64,000 nt of DNA from Rhodotorula mucilaginosa (lineage: Eukaryota > Basidiomycota > Microbotryomycetes > Sporidiobolales > Sporidiobolaceae): positions 310,001 through 374,000 of the forward strand of contig CP137872.1 in assembly GCA_034406715.1 (NCBI GenBank), given 5' to 3'. Within the stretch, counting starts at the first letter, position 1, and every line of letters starts with the position of its first letter. The translations under genes and the position numbers were made by a program. The notes under the pieces are model-generated. The model saw nothing but the letters and a program-made list of their open reading frames with translations. It made no database searches and had not been told where the DNA came from. This document shows positions 21,437 through 32,243 of the stretch, piece by piece.

Positions 21437-21775
21437 TCGCCCCTCCTTTCCCGTCCCTCTTTCGAATTTCCTTTCCCTCATTGTTTCCCAACCTCTCTTG
21501 CTGCACGGCCGGGCCGTCTTGCTGGCTGGCTGTTTGATACCCCTCCACGTTCCTTCCCATTTTACCCCTCGTGTTCTCCTAGATTCCCTTGACCGTGCAT
21601 ACGCTCATATCCTTAAAACTCTCTACGTTGTTTGATATCGCAATTCGGACACTTTTCTTACAAGCAGACGCTTGATTAGGGCACGCAAGTTTCAAACGCA
21701 GCTATATGAGAGAGAAGGGGTATCCGCAAGTTCTACAGGTGGCGACAAGAAGAGAGGGAGACGTGGTTCTTCAGA
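21437..21775. other. convergent intergenic region RAX2/YAP180
   Basis: This is the 3' flank shared by two convergent genes. It is pyrimidine-rich just after the RAX2 stop. No other feature is seen. Confidence 0.5.
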
Positions 21776-24700
21776 TCAGATCAGGCTGCCCGTTGCGACA
21801 CCCGAGTACCCCGTCGGTTGCGAAGTGATGCCGGCGCTCAGCGGTGTGTTGAGCGGGGGCAGTTTCGTGCCTCCGAAGGGATTGAACCCGGTTGACTGAG
21901 CTTGCAGTGGCGACTGCGCGGGAGGTACCGAGGAGGAAGACAAGCCGGCGAAGGAGGAAGAGGTGTTGCCGTTCACGCTGGTCGAGTTGCCACTAAAGGC
22001 GCCCGTCGGCTGCGACGACAAGGGCGTCGACGGAGCTGGGCTCATCTCGGAGGCGAGCTTGCTCCCGAAGGAGGATGTCGGCTGGAATGGCCGGACGTTC
22101 GAGCCGGCGAAACCGGTCGACTGCGCAGTCAGGTACGGAGCCGACGAGTTGGTCGTCGTCGTCGTCCCGCCGTTGCTCGAGAAGGAAAGAGAGGAGAAGG
22201 GACCCGAGAGCGAAGTGGGCGAGGTCGCTGCGGAGGACGAGGAGAAGGCAGTCGAGGAGGGTGCCGAAAACGCGGTGCTCGAGGTCCCAAACGGCGAAGT
22301 GGGAGCGGACGAAGCACTGCCGGTCATGTTGTTGCCGCCGCTCGCCCGTGCAAGATCGGACGCAACGTCGGCGAAAAGGCCGCCCGTCTTCTGAGAGATG
22401 AGAGGAGCCGTTCCTCCGTTCGCGGCGGCGGCCTCCTTTTCTCGCTGCTGCGCCACAAACGCCGAGAACGCATCGGGCTTCTTGGACTGCTCCGCTGGCT
22501 TGGTCGACCCTTGCGCTTGTGCGTTTCCGCCCGATTGACCGAAAGTCGTCCACTGCGGCTGATTCCCTCCTCCATTACCGGCGGCGGCGGTCCCAGTTTG
22601 CTGCTGCGCGAGCCGAGCCGCGAACGAGTTGTGAGCGAGTTCGTTCAGGCTCGGTACGGGCGGCGCGGCCGGTTGCGGTTCGGTTTGCGGGATGAGGGTC
22701 CCCGGAGCAGGCGCGAACGGATTCCGCATCCCCGTCTTTTGCTGCGTGAGCGGGGCGGGCATCGTGTTGGATCGCGCCGGACCGGACGTTGATGCACTTC
22801 CTCCTCCACCCTGCGACGTCGATGACGTTGCCGGCGCGGCTGACGACGATCCATGCAAACCGCCTGCACCCGTACCTGCGGAACTCGAGCCATTCGCAGA
22901 CGGCATCATCGACGTCGGGCGAGTTTGGAAAGGGTTCCCGGTCGGTTGCGCCATCATGCTCATGGCTCGCTGCGGACCGAATGGGTTGCCAGTCTGCTGC
23001 GGACCGAGATGCGACTGCTGTTGGCCACCGAAAGGTGACGACTGCCCGAACGGACCCGACGCTGCTGCTGCTGCGCCCGTCATGTGCGGCTGGATCTGCG
23101 GCACAGGCGGCGGCATCGATGACGAGGACGATGGCGACGTGAATGCCATTCCGGTCGGCTGTTGAGGCATCCCGAACGGATTCGGCGACGCGGGCATCAT
23201 GCTCTGGCGGAACGGGTTCGGCTGCATGCCCGTCATTTGCGGGTGCTGCTGCTGCTGCATGGTACCTCCAAAAGCGCCCGTCATCTGAGGCTGCTGCTGC
23301 ATCATGCCGAACCCACCCGTCATCTGCGGTTGCAGGAACGGGTTGCCCGTCATCTGCGGCATCACGAGACCCATTGCGGGCGCGCCGAAAGGCATGCCGA
23401 TCGGTTGAGCGCCGATGAAGCCACCGCCACCACCAACAGGGGCGAAGGGCGAACCGGGAAACATGCCCGTGTGTTGGGGCGGGGGCGAGTTGAACATGGG
23501 CGTCTGCTGCTGCTCGATCGACTCGAAAAAGTCGGTGAACGATTTGGGCGGTGCCGGCGTCGCTGCTGCGGGAGACGGCGACGCGGCCGAGCTTGTCGGC
23601 GCGGGTTTCGACGAGGCGGGCTCGCTGGTAGGTGTAGCCTTTGGTGTAGCGGCTATGCGGTCGTCGTCAGCAGAGCGGGGTTAGGTCAGTCTCGAAGAAA
23701 AAAGAAAACCCCAAGAGAGGACATCGCCACGCACAGCGTGGCCGGCCGCCGTCGGCGATGCGCTTATTCTCCTTGTACTCTTGCCGGTTCTGCTCAAAGT
23801 TGGGGTCGTTGAGGTACTCTTCGAGCGACTTGGCGAGCGAGAGGGGCGCGTGGCGGATGTTGGGGATCGGGATGTTGAGGACGTTGTAGAGGCGCTTGGC
23901 GGTGCCGAGGTACGCGACGACTTTTTCCGTGTCGCGGCAGAACGTCTTGTAGATCTTGAGGGCGAGGGTCGCGTCGACGTGCGACATTTCAAAGTAGTGC
24001 TCGAGGACGTTGATGACGCCTTCGTTGACGGCCGTGAAGAGGACGAGCAAGTCCTTGACGAGGAGACGGAGCGCCGTCATCGAGACGTCGTCGTCGACGT
24101 CCTCGGTATAGAACTGAAGGTCCGTGCTCGAGTCAGTGTGTGTACAGGGAGACTGTCGAGGGGAAGGACCGACCTTGGCTTCGACGAGGGCGGCAATCAT
24201 ACGCTGGATCTCTCTCGTTTCTCGGAGCAACCCTTGCTCGACGGTAAGAGTCTTGAGGCGGTTCGCGGCTCTCCGGTCGCTCTTGTCTCGAACGACGTCT
24301 CGCTTCAAGTTGCCGTACGACTTGATGCGGCACGCGAGGTACTGGCCGTACGCGGCGACGTTGGCCGCTTCGGGCGATGAGAGCGAGAGCGAGGTGGACG
24401 ACGTCGACAGGTACGAGAAGACGGCTTCGAGGTGACCCGAGCGCATGATCGTGTGCAGGACGATCAACGCCTTGAATTCGACCTGTCCGGGCCGCATTCG
24501 AAAACTTTGGATCAGCTCTGAGGCAGTGAGGGCGGTGGGGGCGCGTGAACCGCGCACCGTCTGGCTCGGGTCGCGCAGTTTCGCCGACAGGCACTGGACG
24601 ATTTCGCGTATCTGACCATCTTGCTGGAAGGTGGCCTGCACGATCGGGTCAATGTACTGCGAGGGTGGAACAGCGAGCGGACGAGAGGGGCCGCAGAGAG

Positions 24701-24955
24701 GGCGAAAGGAAAGCGAGGGGTCAGCGGTGCTTGCCCTCGTCAGGACCCTGTTTCCCGGGGTCGGTGAGGATGATCCGCCTGATTGCTCTGCACTCTGGGT
24801 CCCTGTCTCCCTCGCCCGAGAGCGTGACAGCCAGAGTGGGAGTGGAGGGGGCGTCATAGTCGAGTTCGGCCGAGGTCGTGGAGTGAACTGACTTTGGCTT
24901 TGGGAGCTGCCCGTTTGGGTTTAGTTGCGCCGTCTACAGCCTTCCTCATCGACAT
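21776..24955 (-). CDS. YAP1801: AP180/YAP180-type clathrin adaptor with ANTH domain
   Basis: Endocytic adaptor binding PtdIns(4,5)P2, clathrin and EH-domain proteins. Four exons (24955-24893, 24656-24174, 24113-23735, 23652-21776) sum to 2,802 nt and give a checked 933-residue protein. The N-terminus MSMRKAVDGATKPKRAAPKAK contains the lysine-rich lipid-binding start of ANTH domains, followed by YIDPIVQATFQ and the helical ANTH core (LIVLHTIMRSGH, VAAYGQYLACRIKSY, VINVLEHYFEMSH). The remaining about 620 residues are glutamine/glycine/serine rich. They carry seven NPF motifs (EH-domain ligands such as EDE1/PAN1) and some seventeen xTG boxes, mostly Q-x-T-G, the target type of Ark1/Prk1 actin-regulating kinases. 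The gene is divergent from SGF73 with 283 bp between the starts. Confidence 0.9.
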
Positions 24956-25238
24956 CTCGGGCGCTCAGCAAGCAGCACGAGTCTAGCGTCGGGAGCGGCT
25001 GCAGCGTGGTGTTCGGCGAGAGAGACGGAGTGGGGCGCGATGCGACAAGTGGACGGATTGCGGAGCGGATTGGACTGGGCGACTCGGAAACGAGTTTCCG
25101 ACTCGGCTAGCAGCGTGTCGTTCTGGTCCGAGGTGAGCAGACGCCGAGTGAGAGGCAGCGAGAGTCGAGAGCCGCGCCCTCAGCTGGGGAGAGATCCGCA
25201 GCACGTCGCTCACGCCGACACTCGCTCGAGGGAGCGCG
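24956..25238. promoter_or_regulatory. divergent promoter YAP180/SGF73
   Basis: 283 bp between two start codons, rich in short CGAG/GAGAG runs. No individual site can be named with confidence. Confidence 0.4.
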
Positions 25239-26475
25239 ATGGACGCAGACCAGCAGGATGTGTCTGGACTGGTGCACGACCAGGCCGACCTGTCTGCGCT
25301 CGAGCTGGCGGACGGGCTGCTCGAGAACGTCGTCCAGTGTCCCGACTGCTCCAAGCCACTCCTCCAGAGCGCACTCGAGGACCATGCGCCCACCTGCCAG
25401 GCCATACGCGAGGGGAGACCGATTCCTGCCTCCCACCCGCTCAAGCGCAGGCTCTCCGAAGGTCAGCCCGACTCCCTGCTCCCTCCCTACCTCCCTCCAC
25501 CCTGACTCCCTCCCCGCCTGCAAACCAGTCTCGAATACGTCGTCGAGCCAACCGCCGAAAAAGTCCAAACTCGTCGTCCACTTGAGCGGTGCCGCGCCCG
25601 ACAAGGCGAAACCGCCCGCCGCGTCACAACCACCCTCGACCGCTCCGTCGGCGACGCCCTCCGAGAAGAAGAACAAGCGTGGCAAGTTCCTCTCCCTCTA
25701 CGCTAGGAGCTAGATCACGGCAAGACTGACCTCACTCGCTGCAGTCGTCGATGTCGACCGACAATGCGGCGTCATCAACGACAAGGGCTACCCGTGCCCG
25801 CGCTCGCTGACCTGCAAAACGCACAACATGTCGGCCAAGCGAGCCGTCCCGCACCGCTCCCACCCGTTCGACATCCTCCTCTTCGAGTGGCAAAAAGCCA
25901 GCAAGGCGAACCAGCAACGCGCCGAAGCCGCAAAGCAGATGAACCAGTCCTCCGACAGCGCTCCGACTCCCACTGCGGGCGACGGAAATGCAGCCGGAGC
26001 AGCAGCAGCAGCAGCCGGCACGAATTTCGCTGCACCCAGTCTCGCGAGGGACCCGAGTGCCGGGAGCATGGTCGGACTCGATGCGCCTCCAAGACCCAAA
26101 AAGCGTAAAAGCGGCATGACCGGCGGCGGCGGCGGCGTCAACAACAGCGAGGGCGGCGCGCTCACTTCGTCAACAACTTTGACCTCCTCGGGATTGTTCC
26201 CCAAGACGGCGAGCGAACGGCGAGCCAAAAAGGGCATCGTCTACGTCGGCGAGTGGGAAGAGAGCGACGACGACGCGGCGGACGAGCTCGTCGACTCGGA
26301 CGACGAGGTCGAGGCGACGTTGCGCGGACTCGCGCGCGTCGAGCGAGGCAGGCCGCTTATCCTCCAGAGAGGCGGCGGCGCCGGGTTCGCCGCGGCAAGT
26401 CTCTGGACCGGCAGGAACACCAAACTGAACCGGCTCCGCGACACGCTCCGCGACGTCTTCCGCCCGCGCGGTTGA
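25239..26475 (+). CDS. SGF73: SAGA subunit SGF73 (ataxin-7 homologue, SCA7 domain)
   Basis: Subunit of the SAGA co-activator that anchors the histone H2B deubiquitinase module. Three exons (25239-25461, 25529-25678, 25745-26475) sum to 1,104 nt and give a checked 367-residue protein. An N-terminal zinc finger is visible as C34-x2-C37-x11-H49-x3-C53 (CPDCSK...HAPTC), the element that plugs into the deubiquitinase module. The SCA7 domain follows: [23 protein letters not shown] with C132, C142, C148 and H151, then the conserved [19 protein letters not shown]. The rest is low-complexity and lysine/serine rich. It is about half the length of budding yeast Sgf73, lacking much of the C-terminal tail. 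The convergent neighbour ends 188 bp downstream. Confidence 0.92.
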
Positions 26476-26663
26476 CGCAGCTTGGTCGCGGGCCTCTCTT
26501 CTCGCGCCCGAACGCGTGTGTGTACCGATACCTCTTCCGTAAAATGCAGTATCTCGTGTTGTCTGTAGTCGTATGGTCTCTGCTCTTGACAAGCTTTAGC
26601 TCCGCGCCGTCGCACATGTGTATGAATGCAATGGCAAGGGCGCATCTCTATGTGCAAGTCGCG

Positions 26664-29307
26664 CTACGCGGACGGCGCTGGCCAGAACGAGCTCAACGTT
26701 GCGAGATCCGCAAACGGGAGCCAGTTCTGCGCGGCGTCTTGACCCGCCCATTCTGACCGCGCCAACATCTCGGCCAAGATCCCCGTATCGAGCTGCATCG
26801 ACCCGTTCGGGTCTTCTCGCGGCTTGAGCATCTCGATGATCTGCAAACACCGTTGCGCGAGCGGTTCAGTTGACAGGATCGAGAGAGTCGTGCACGTCAG
26901 GGCGACGAGGCTGAGCCACGACGATCTCGAAGTCGAGGTCGGATCGGCGTGCAGCGCAATCAGCGGCACAAACGACGCGTGGAAGAGAAAGTGGCTGGCG
27001 ACAACGAGAGGGGTCATGTGAGCAGGGAGGTGGAGCGAGCGCGAATGGAAAGGGCCAGAAGCTAAACTCACAGTCCGTACCACCACTCTAATCGATTCGG
27101 TGCGCCCCGATGGCCGGACAGGAACTGATGGATCGCAGAAATGGTGTCGGCCGCGCTCTGAAGGCACAGAGACGCGCACGTCGCGTCAAGATCAGTCGAA
27201 GACGCCGCCTCGTTGTTCGAGCCCGGCAGAGGCGCGAGCGGTGCGCCTTTCAACGCCCGCTCGAGGAACGCTCGTCGGTGCAGGATGATTCGCAGGTTCG
27301 AGTACCGCCAGAAGAGTTTGTGCGCCGAGAAGGAGAAGCGAGGGTACGCTTGCGCGGCTTCTGGTGTCGGCTGCATCCAGCTCGGGAGGCCAGCTTTCCA
27401 GCGCTGCAGCGACGCGTCCATCGAGAGCAGGTCCTGCGAGGCAGGCGGAGGCGTCGAGACGACCAGGTTGTAGCAGACGTTGCCGAGGCGGTGGAACGAG
27501 GCTTGGTGGATCAGGGATGTATACATCGTTGGTTCCGGCGAAGGCGGCGGCACCGAAGTCGCCGAAGGAGGGAAAGCCTGCGCTCTTTGAGCCGTCAGTC
27601 GTCTAGCATATTTTGACTCCAGTGCGCGAGCAACTCACGCGGTCCGATACGTTGTGCACCATCTGTACGTCGGCTTCGCCTGCCGGTAAAAGCTGCATGG
27701 TTGTAGATTCGGGTCAGTCACCGCGCAGTCCGTGAGTCAAGGACACGTCGCCACTCACGATAGGTCGGCCGAAAGTGATACATGCGCCAGCGTCAAAGCA
27801 AAAGACGGTCCACCAGATCCTGCGTCTGCAAGGTAAGAAGAGGCGAGTCAGGTGAGAAGTGCCGGACAGTCTCGACATCAACGTACCGGACTTCGCGCTC
27901 ATGCGGAGTGATCTGCCATGACGGAAGTTCGCGATGCAGACCAAGACTCGTCGCCATCCGCGTCGCGATACCCAAGTAGATCGAGCCGGCGTTTGGCTTG
28001 TTCCTCTTTTGCGTGATGTTGCTCAAGAGCGTAAAGCCCTGGACGAGCGTCAAGCTGCCAACTTCGAGACAATCGACGTTGACCTTGGTCAATGCTCGCT
28101 CGAGGAAAAAGTCGACGGCTTCCATCGGCCGGAACGAGACGAACGCGCCGAGGGCGAGGACGACGTTGGTCAACAGGTCCCAACCCGGACCGCTGGGCGG
28201 AGGGATCACCTCATTCCACTGAGCGCGAAAGGTCGCTTCGTGGATGAGCGGATATTCGGCATGGTAGTACGTAAAGTAGGCGTCGACGCAGGCCGTCATC
28301 TCCGCGTCGGTAGGTTGCCACCCAGCAGAATCGGACGGAGGTCCCGCTGCTGCTGGGACATCGATGTGCGATACGCCGGCGATGATCTGCAGGATCCGGA
28401 GTAGCGTTGCGCCGGATGCAAAGCCGAGGTAGCCCTGACCATCGGGCTCGAGCGAGAGGCTCGCGGTCCCGTCTTGACTCGGCTTGGAGCTGTTGGCGCG
28501 CTCATTCCATTCGTACCCCGAAGCGTTTCGGGGCTGCTTCTCGAGCGCTTCCGACGACGATGCGAAGCCGACAACTGGAACGAACGCCGGGGGGAGGAAG
28601 GTGGCTGGTGCAGGTTCCGGAGCGGCGACGGGTGCGGCCAAGCTCGACGTCATGTTGGGCAAGGACAAGGCGGCATCATAAGTCGTCGCGCTGCTCGTCG
28701 AGGCGTAGCTGCCGAGAAATGGCGGTGGTGTACCGGGGAAAGCGAGTCCCTGTGCATGCGGTGAAGCTTGCGAAGGACCGGCGACGGGAGCGTTCTCGTC
28801 GTGAAGGAACGACGACCTCCGCTGCGGAGGCGATAGCGGCGATTGTTGTCGCGGTTGCTGTACGAGTCCTGCTTCGAGTTCGCGAATCCTGTCTTCGAGT
28901 TGCGCGGTGTACCTGTGCGAGCGGCATCTCTTGGTCAACTCGTTCGCTTGCTCTGGAGGAGGAGGCACCGGAGTTACTCACGTGCGGCGAACTCTCGTTT
29001 CCTCGGTCGCCGTGGTATAGCTACACTCTTTGTCGTTCTTGAGACAGTGCTGGCAAGGCAGTTGCAGGTTGCACTGGTGTGCACACCAAGGCGGCTTCAG
29101 TTGCGTGCGGTTTGGCCTCACGTGGCGCCCGCACTCACCTTGCGCTTCAATCGCCGGCACTCTATGCACTGTGGGCCCTCGTTCGCTGTCAGCCGTCCGC
29201 GGAATGCTATCCTCCCCCGCGGGACTCACGGAGCGTGCTGGCCCGCCTCCTCCTCGTTTCCGTTCCGCTGCGGTCGACGGTCGCTCGTACGGCGTGGCGG
29301 AGGCCAT
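26664..29307 (-). CDS. Zn2Cys6 transcription factor with fungal-specific domain
   Basis: Nuclear DNA-binding regulator. The start at 29307 is chosen because the first exon (29307-29230), a 30-nt microexon (29168-29139) and a third exon (29073-28982) join in phase to build the cluster C27-x2-C30-x6-C37-x5-C43-x2-C46-x6-C53 (CIECRRLKRK then CNLQLPCQHCLKNDKEC). The next exon, from 28912, starts with a short coiled coil (YTAQLEDRIRELE) typical of the linker/dimerisation segment. Downstream exons encode the fungal transcription factor regulatory domain: YFTYYHAEYPLIHEATF, ATRMATSLGLHRELPSW, VRRRIWWTVFCFDAGACITFGRP and SFSAHKLFWRYSNLRIILHRR. The stop is at 26664. Later introns were seen but not all boundaries were fixed. 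The regulated pathway cannot be told from sequence. Confidence 0.88.
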
Positions 29308-29667
29308 CGCAAGCGGATCAGTTTGTTCAAGGCGGAATCGCCCTCTAGCCACGCGTGTCTGCCCTTTGCTCGCTGGGTATACAGAGGTCTCGAGAAGCGG
29401 CGGCGCCCACGCTCCGCTCCGCTCTTCTCTCGGCCGAGTGCGCGGAGTCTCGCGCCCCCATTCAATCGAGCACGCCGACGAGCTCCGCTGGACTCCGCTC
29501 CGCTCATCTCCCCCGCCACATGCTGGAGTAGGAGCGTCCGCGGGTGCGCTGCCCACACGAACTAGCGGAGTCGGCGTAGCACCACCTCCGCCCTGAAGCA
29601 AGCCAATCTCGCAAAGCCGCGTTCGGACAAACCGACCTGGCTCATCCCACTGCTCCCGCCGCCAGCG
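29308..29667. promoter_or_regulatory. divergent promoter of transcription factor and YFH7
   Basis: The 360-bp gap contains a 13-bp direct repeat CTCCGCTCCGCTC at 29412-29424 and 29493-29505, plus further CTCCGCT units between and after them. Such GC-rich tandem sites are the kind bound by Zn2Cys6 proteins, so self-regulation is possible but only inferred. Confidence 0.4.
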
Positions 29668-30795
29668 ATGACCTGCGACATCGAGCAACTCGCTCAGCAC
29701 ATCTACCGCCAGTCCAAGCTAGGAGAACCGGGTCGGCGCTTCTTCGTCGGCGTCGCGGGCATTCCCGGCTCGGGCAAGTCGACGCTCGCGTACCCTTTGA
29801 CCGATGTCATCAACCGACTCGCCGAGGCGGAGGGAAGGACGGGACCGGTGGCTATCTGCATCGGTGGAGACGGGTGGCATCTCAGCCAGGCTCAGCTGCG
29901 GAGTATGGAGGTGCGTCCGCGAGAGGAAAGGACGCTGACATGACCGCTTCGCTGACCTCGACTTTAATCAAATGCGCCAGGATCCGGACCACCTCTTCGC
30001 TCGACGAGGCGCGCATTTCACTTTTGATGGCAAAGGCTACTCCGAGTTCGTAGCAAGGCTCGACTCGACTCCCGAATGCCCGTTCCCGCTCTTTTCGCAC
30101 CGCGAGAAGGACCCGGTCAAGGACGGGGGGCTCGTCAAGCCCCACCATCAGATCATGTGCGTTAGGAGTTCTCTGCTGGCTGGCCGAATCGTCTATCGAG
30201 ACTGACTCGCTCCGTCGCTTGTGCAGCATTCTCGAGGGTCTCTATGTCTTCTTAGGAGAGGAGCCATGGCGCTCGGCCGCGCTTCGACTCGACGAGCGGA
30301 TTTGGGTCGAAACATCCAAGTAAGGCAACCCCTTTCTCGTGTTCACGCCCCCGGAGACTGACCATGTATACATCTTCAGATCTGAAGCGCGCGAACGGCT
30401 CGTCAGCCGGCATCTGAGCGAGGGAGTGGAGAGTACTCGAGCGGGAGCAATCCGGCGAGGTGAGCTCCTGATTGCTTCGGTGTCGGGAAGAAGCCGCGCC
30501 GACTCAGGAGATGTGCTGACTTGGTGACTGCGCCTCTACAGCGAACGATTCCGACATGTGCGTGCCGAAAGAGCTCCCGAACATGATCCTGTTTGTTAAG
30601 TCTGACTACTTTCATTGACGCAGGCTCAACGGGGACTTTGTCGTGGAACATTCTCTACAGCCGACATATACCTTCACGGGCGCTTCAATCCATACTCCGA
30701 GCACCCCCTCGCTGCTCGACGTGGGCACCGAGACAACACAGCAACTCCCCGAGTCCTGGCAGTCAAGACGCCCGCCGACTCTCATAACGGCTTGA
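29668..30795 (+). CDS. YFH7: P-loop kinase of the YFH7 / phosphoribulokinase-uridine kinase family
   Basis: Six exons (29668-29910, 29981-30156, 30227-30319, 30380-30459, 30542-30557, 30624-30795) sum to 780 nt and give a checked 259-residue protein. A Walker A loop GIPGSGKST lies at residues 31-39, followed by ICIGGDGWH. Then come the family-typical DPDHLFARRGAHFTFD and KPHHQI, and a Walker-B-like region ILEGLYVFL. The fold and motifs fit the fungal YFH7 group of the phosphoribulokinase/uridine kinase/pantothenate kinase superfamily; the substrate is not known for this group. The protein is shorter than budding yeast Yfh7 (353 residues). It contains a 16-nt microexon (30542-30557). Its 3' end abuts the repeat island, 106 bp away. 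Confidence 0.85.
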
Positions 30796-30901
30796 GTGTA
30801 CCTATTTTCTGATCCTGCACATATAGACATGGAATGCTGTGCTTGCATCCTAGGCGTGCGATATGGAGAGTGCCCGTCTCTGTCAGGAACGACGCAGACG
30901 G

Positions 30902-31832
30902 AAGGCGTGCAAGATGATTTGCTGCTTTCGACAGCCCGATCGTGCATGGCGGGGAAATCTCTATGCATTGCGAGAGGGGTCTATGACTGCAGGAGTGAGT
31001 ATTTAGCTCCGCCGAATTTCGGAGGGACCAAGCTGACAAGGTCGCATGCACCTTCACAGCATCCCAAGCCAACTTTCCTCTGACTCTGAATCCGAAGCAT
31101 TCCCCGTCTTTCCTCTCCTACCACTTTGTACAACTTCTGAATTTCCAGACCAGTAGTGCGCGGCTGCCACTCTCGCCGCAACATCGGCCGCGTACGTTGC
31201 CTCGATGTCGTCTCGGCAGGCCTCGCGCTTGCAATCGACGTCGTCCTGTGTTGATCGAGTGCAATGATGAGTGGCTCGGGTGGGACTCGCATTGGCCTCT
31301 CGAAGACTTCACCTTGGAAGAATTGAGTCTGAAGATCAGGCGGAGGCGCTTCCTGAAGGTCTTGAAGATCATATCGCGCCGATACTGATGGCAACGCCAG
31401 CACTCTGCAAACGCGAGCGGACGAGGGGGTCTCTCGATGGTGTACAAGGCAACACCGACTTAGAATCTAATGAGCCAGAACGGAAGACATGACAGGGAGG
31501 AAGAATCGTAGGCGAACGCGACAGTAAATGAACGCTCCGCGGACATCCCGTACTCAGCACCCCAGCGTACCGGCCTTGACCTTATCTCTCAGTCAATATT
31601 ATCCCGTCTGTAGCAGCTGAAGACAAGCTGCGGATACCTGAAGATGACACACGCGTCCACGTGTCCCTTGCGCCACAGAAACGCACAAGCTTACGAAAGT
31701 GCCGGTACGAGCTCAACATTGGAAGGAGCATCTGGTTCTTACGGCCGGACTTTCAATCGTCTTCCACCCCTGGGGTGTGCGAGAGGATGATGCTTAGATA
31801 GTCTATCTTAGATTTCGCGCTCGTGCGTGGTC
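30902..31832 (+). repeat. left direct repeat of the 13.6-kb island
   Basis: Matches 43739-44480 in the same orientation with many substitutions and small indels. The start (AAGGCGTGCAAGATGATTT versus AAGGCGCGCAAGATGATTT) and a block of almost 90 bp near 31715-31810 are especially well conserved. This copy has an extra segment of roughly 180 bp at about 31370-31555 that the right copy lacks. Its last 22 bases (31811-31832) are identical to 44630-44651 inside the last exon of the sugar transporter. It encodes no recognisable protein and has no terminal TG..CA or primer-binding-site hallmarks. Confidence 0.8.
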
Positions 31833-32243
31833 AACTCCTGTGTTTCGTGTGTGCCACGCCAAAGACCCGTAGCAAGTTTCCGTCCTCTTCACGGATACAC
31901 AGGTGCCTTGGACCAAGAAGTCCGAGTCCACGACGACGACGATCATTCTCGCGTTGTCGCGACACCGAGACAGAACTCTGCTGCGGGTCGCCTCTCTCTC
32001 TTTCTCTTTTCCCTCCACGTTGCCTGCCCTTTCATTCTCTACAACCCTCTCAACCCTCTCAGCAAGTTTAAAAGTCAAATCAGCTTGTCTGCGCTTTGTG
32101 TGAATCCAACCACCTCGCAGGGCTTGCGGCGAGTCTACGGACCAGGGCCCCTTACCACCGACTACTTGTCGGTCACTTGGGTAAGTTTGCGCATCCGGCG
32201 CCACCTTGCGGCTCTACCAATGTGCGTCTATTTCACAGTTAAG
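31833..32243 (+). promoter_or_regulatory. promoter and 5' leader of the first island gene
   Basis: A long CT-rich stretch (31980-32065) precedes a probable 5' UTR intron at 32181-32238 (donor GTAAGT, acceptor TTTCACAG), and the next ATG follows at 32244. This arrangement is typical of an expressed fungal gene. Confidence 0.4.
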
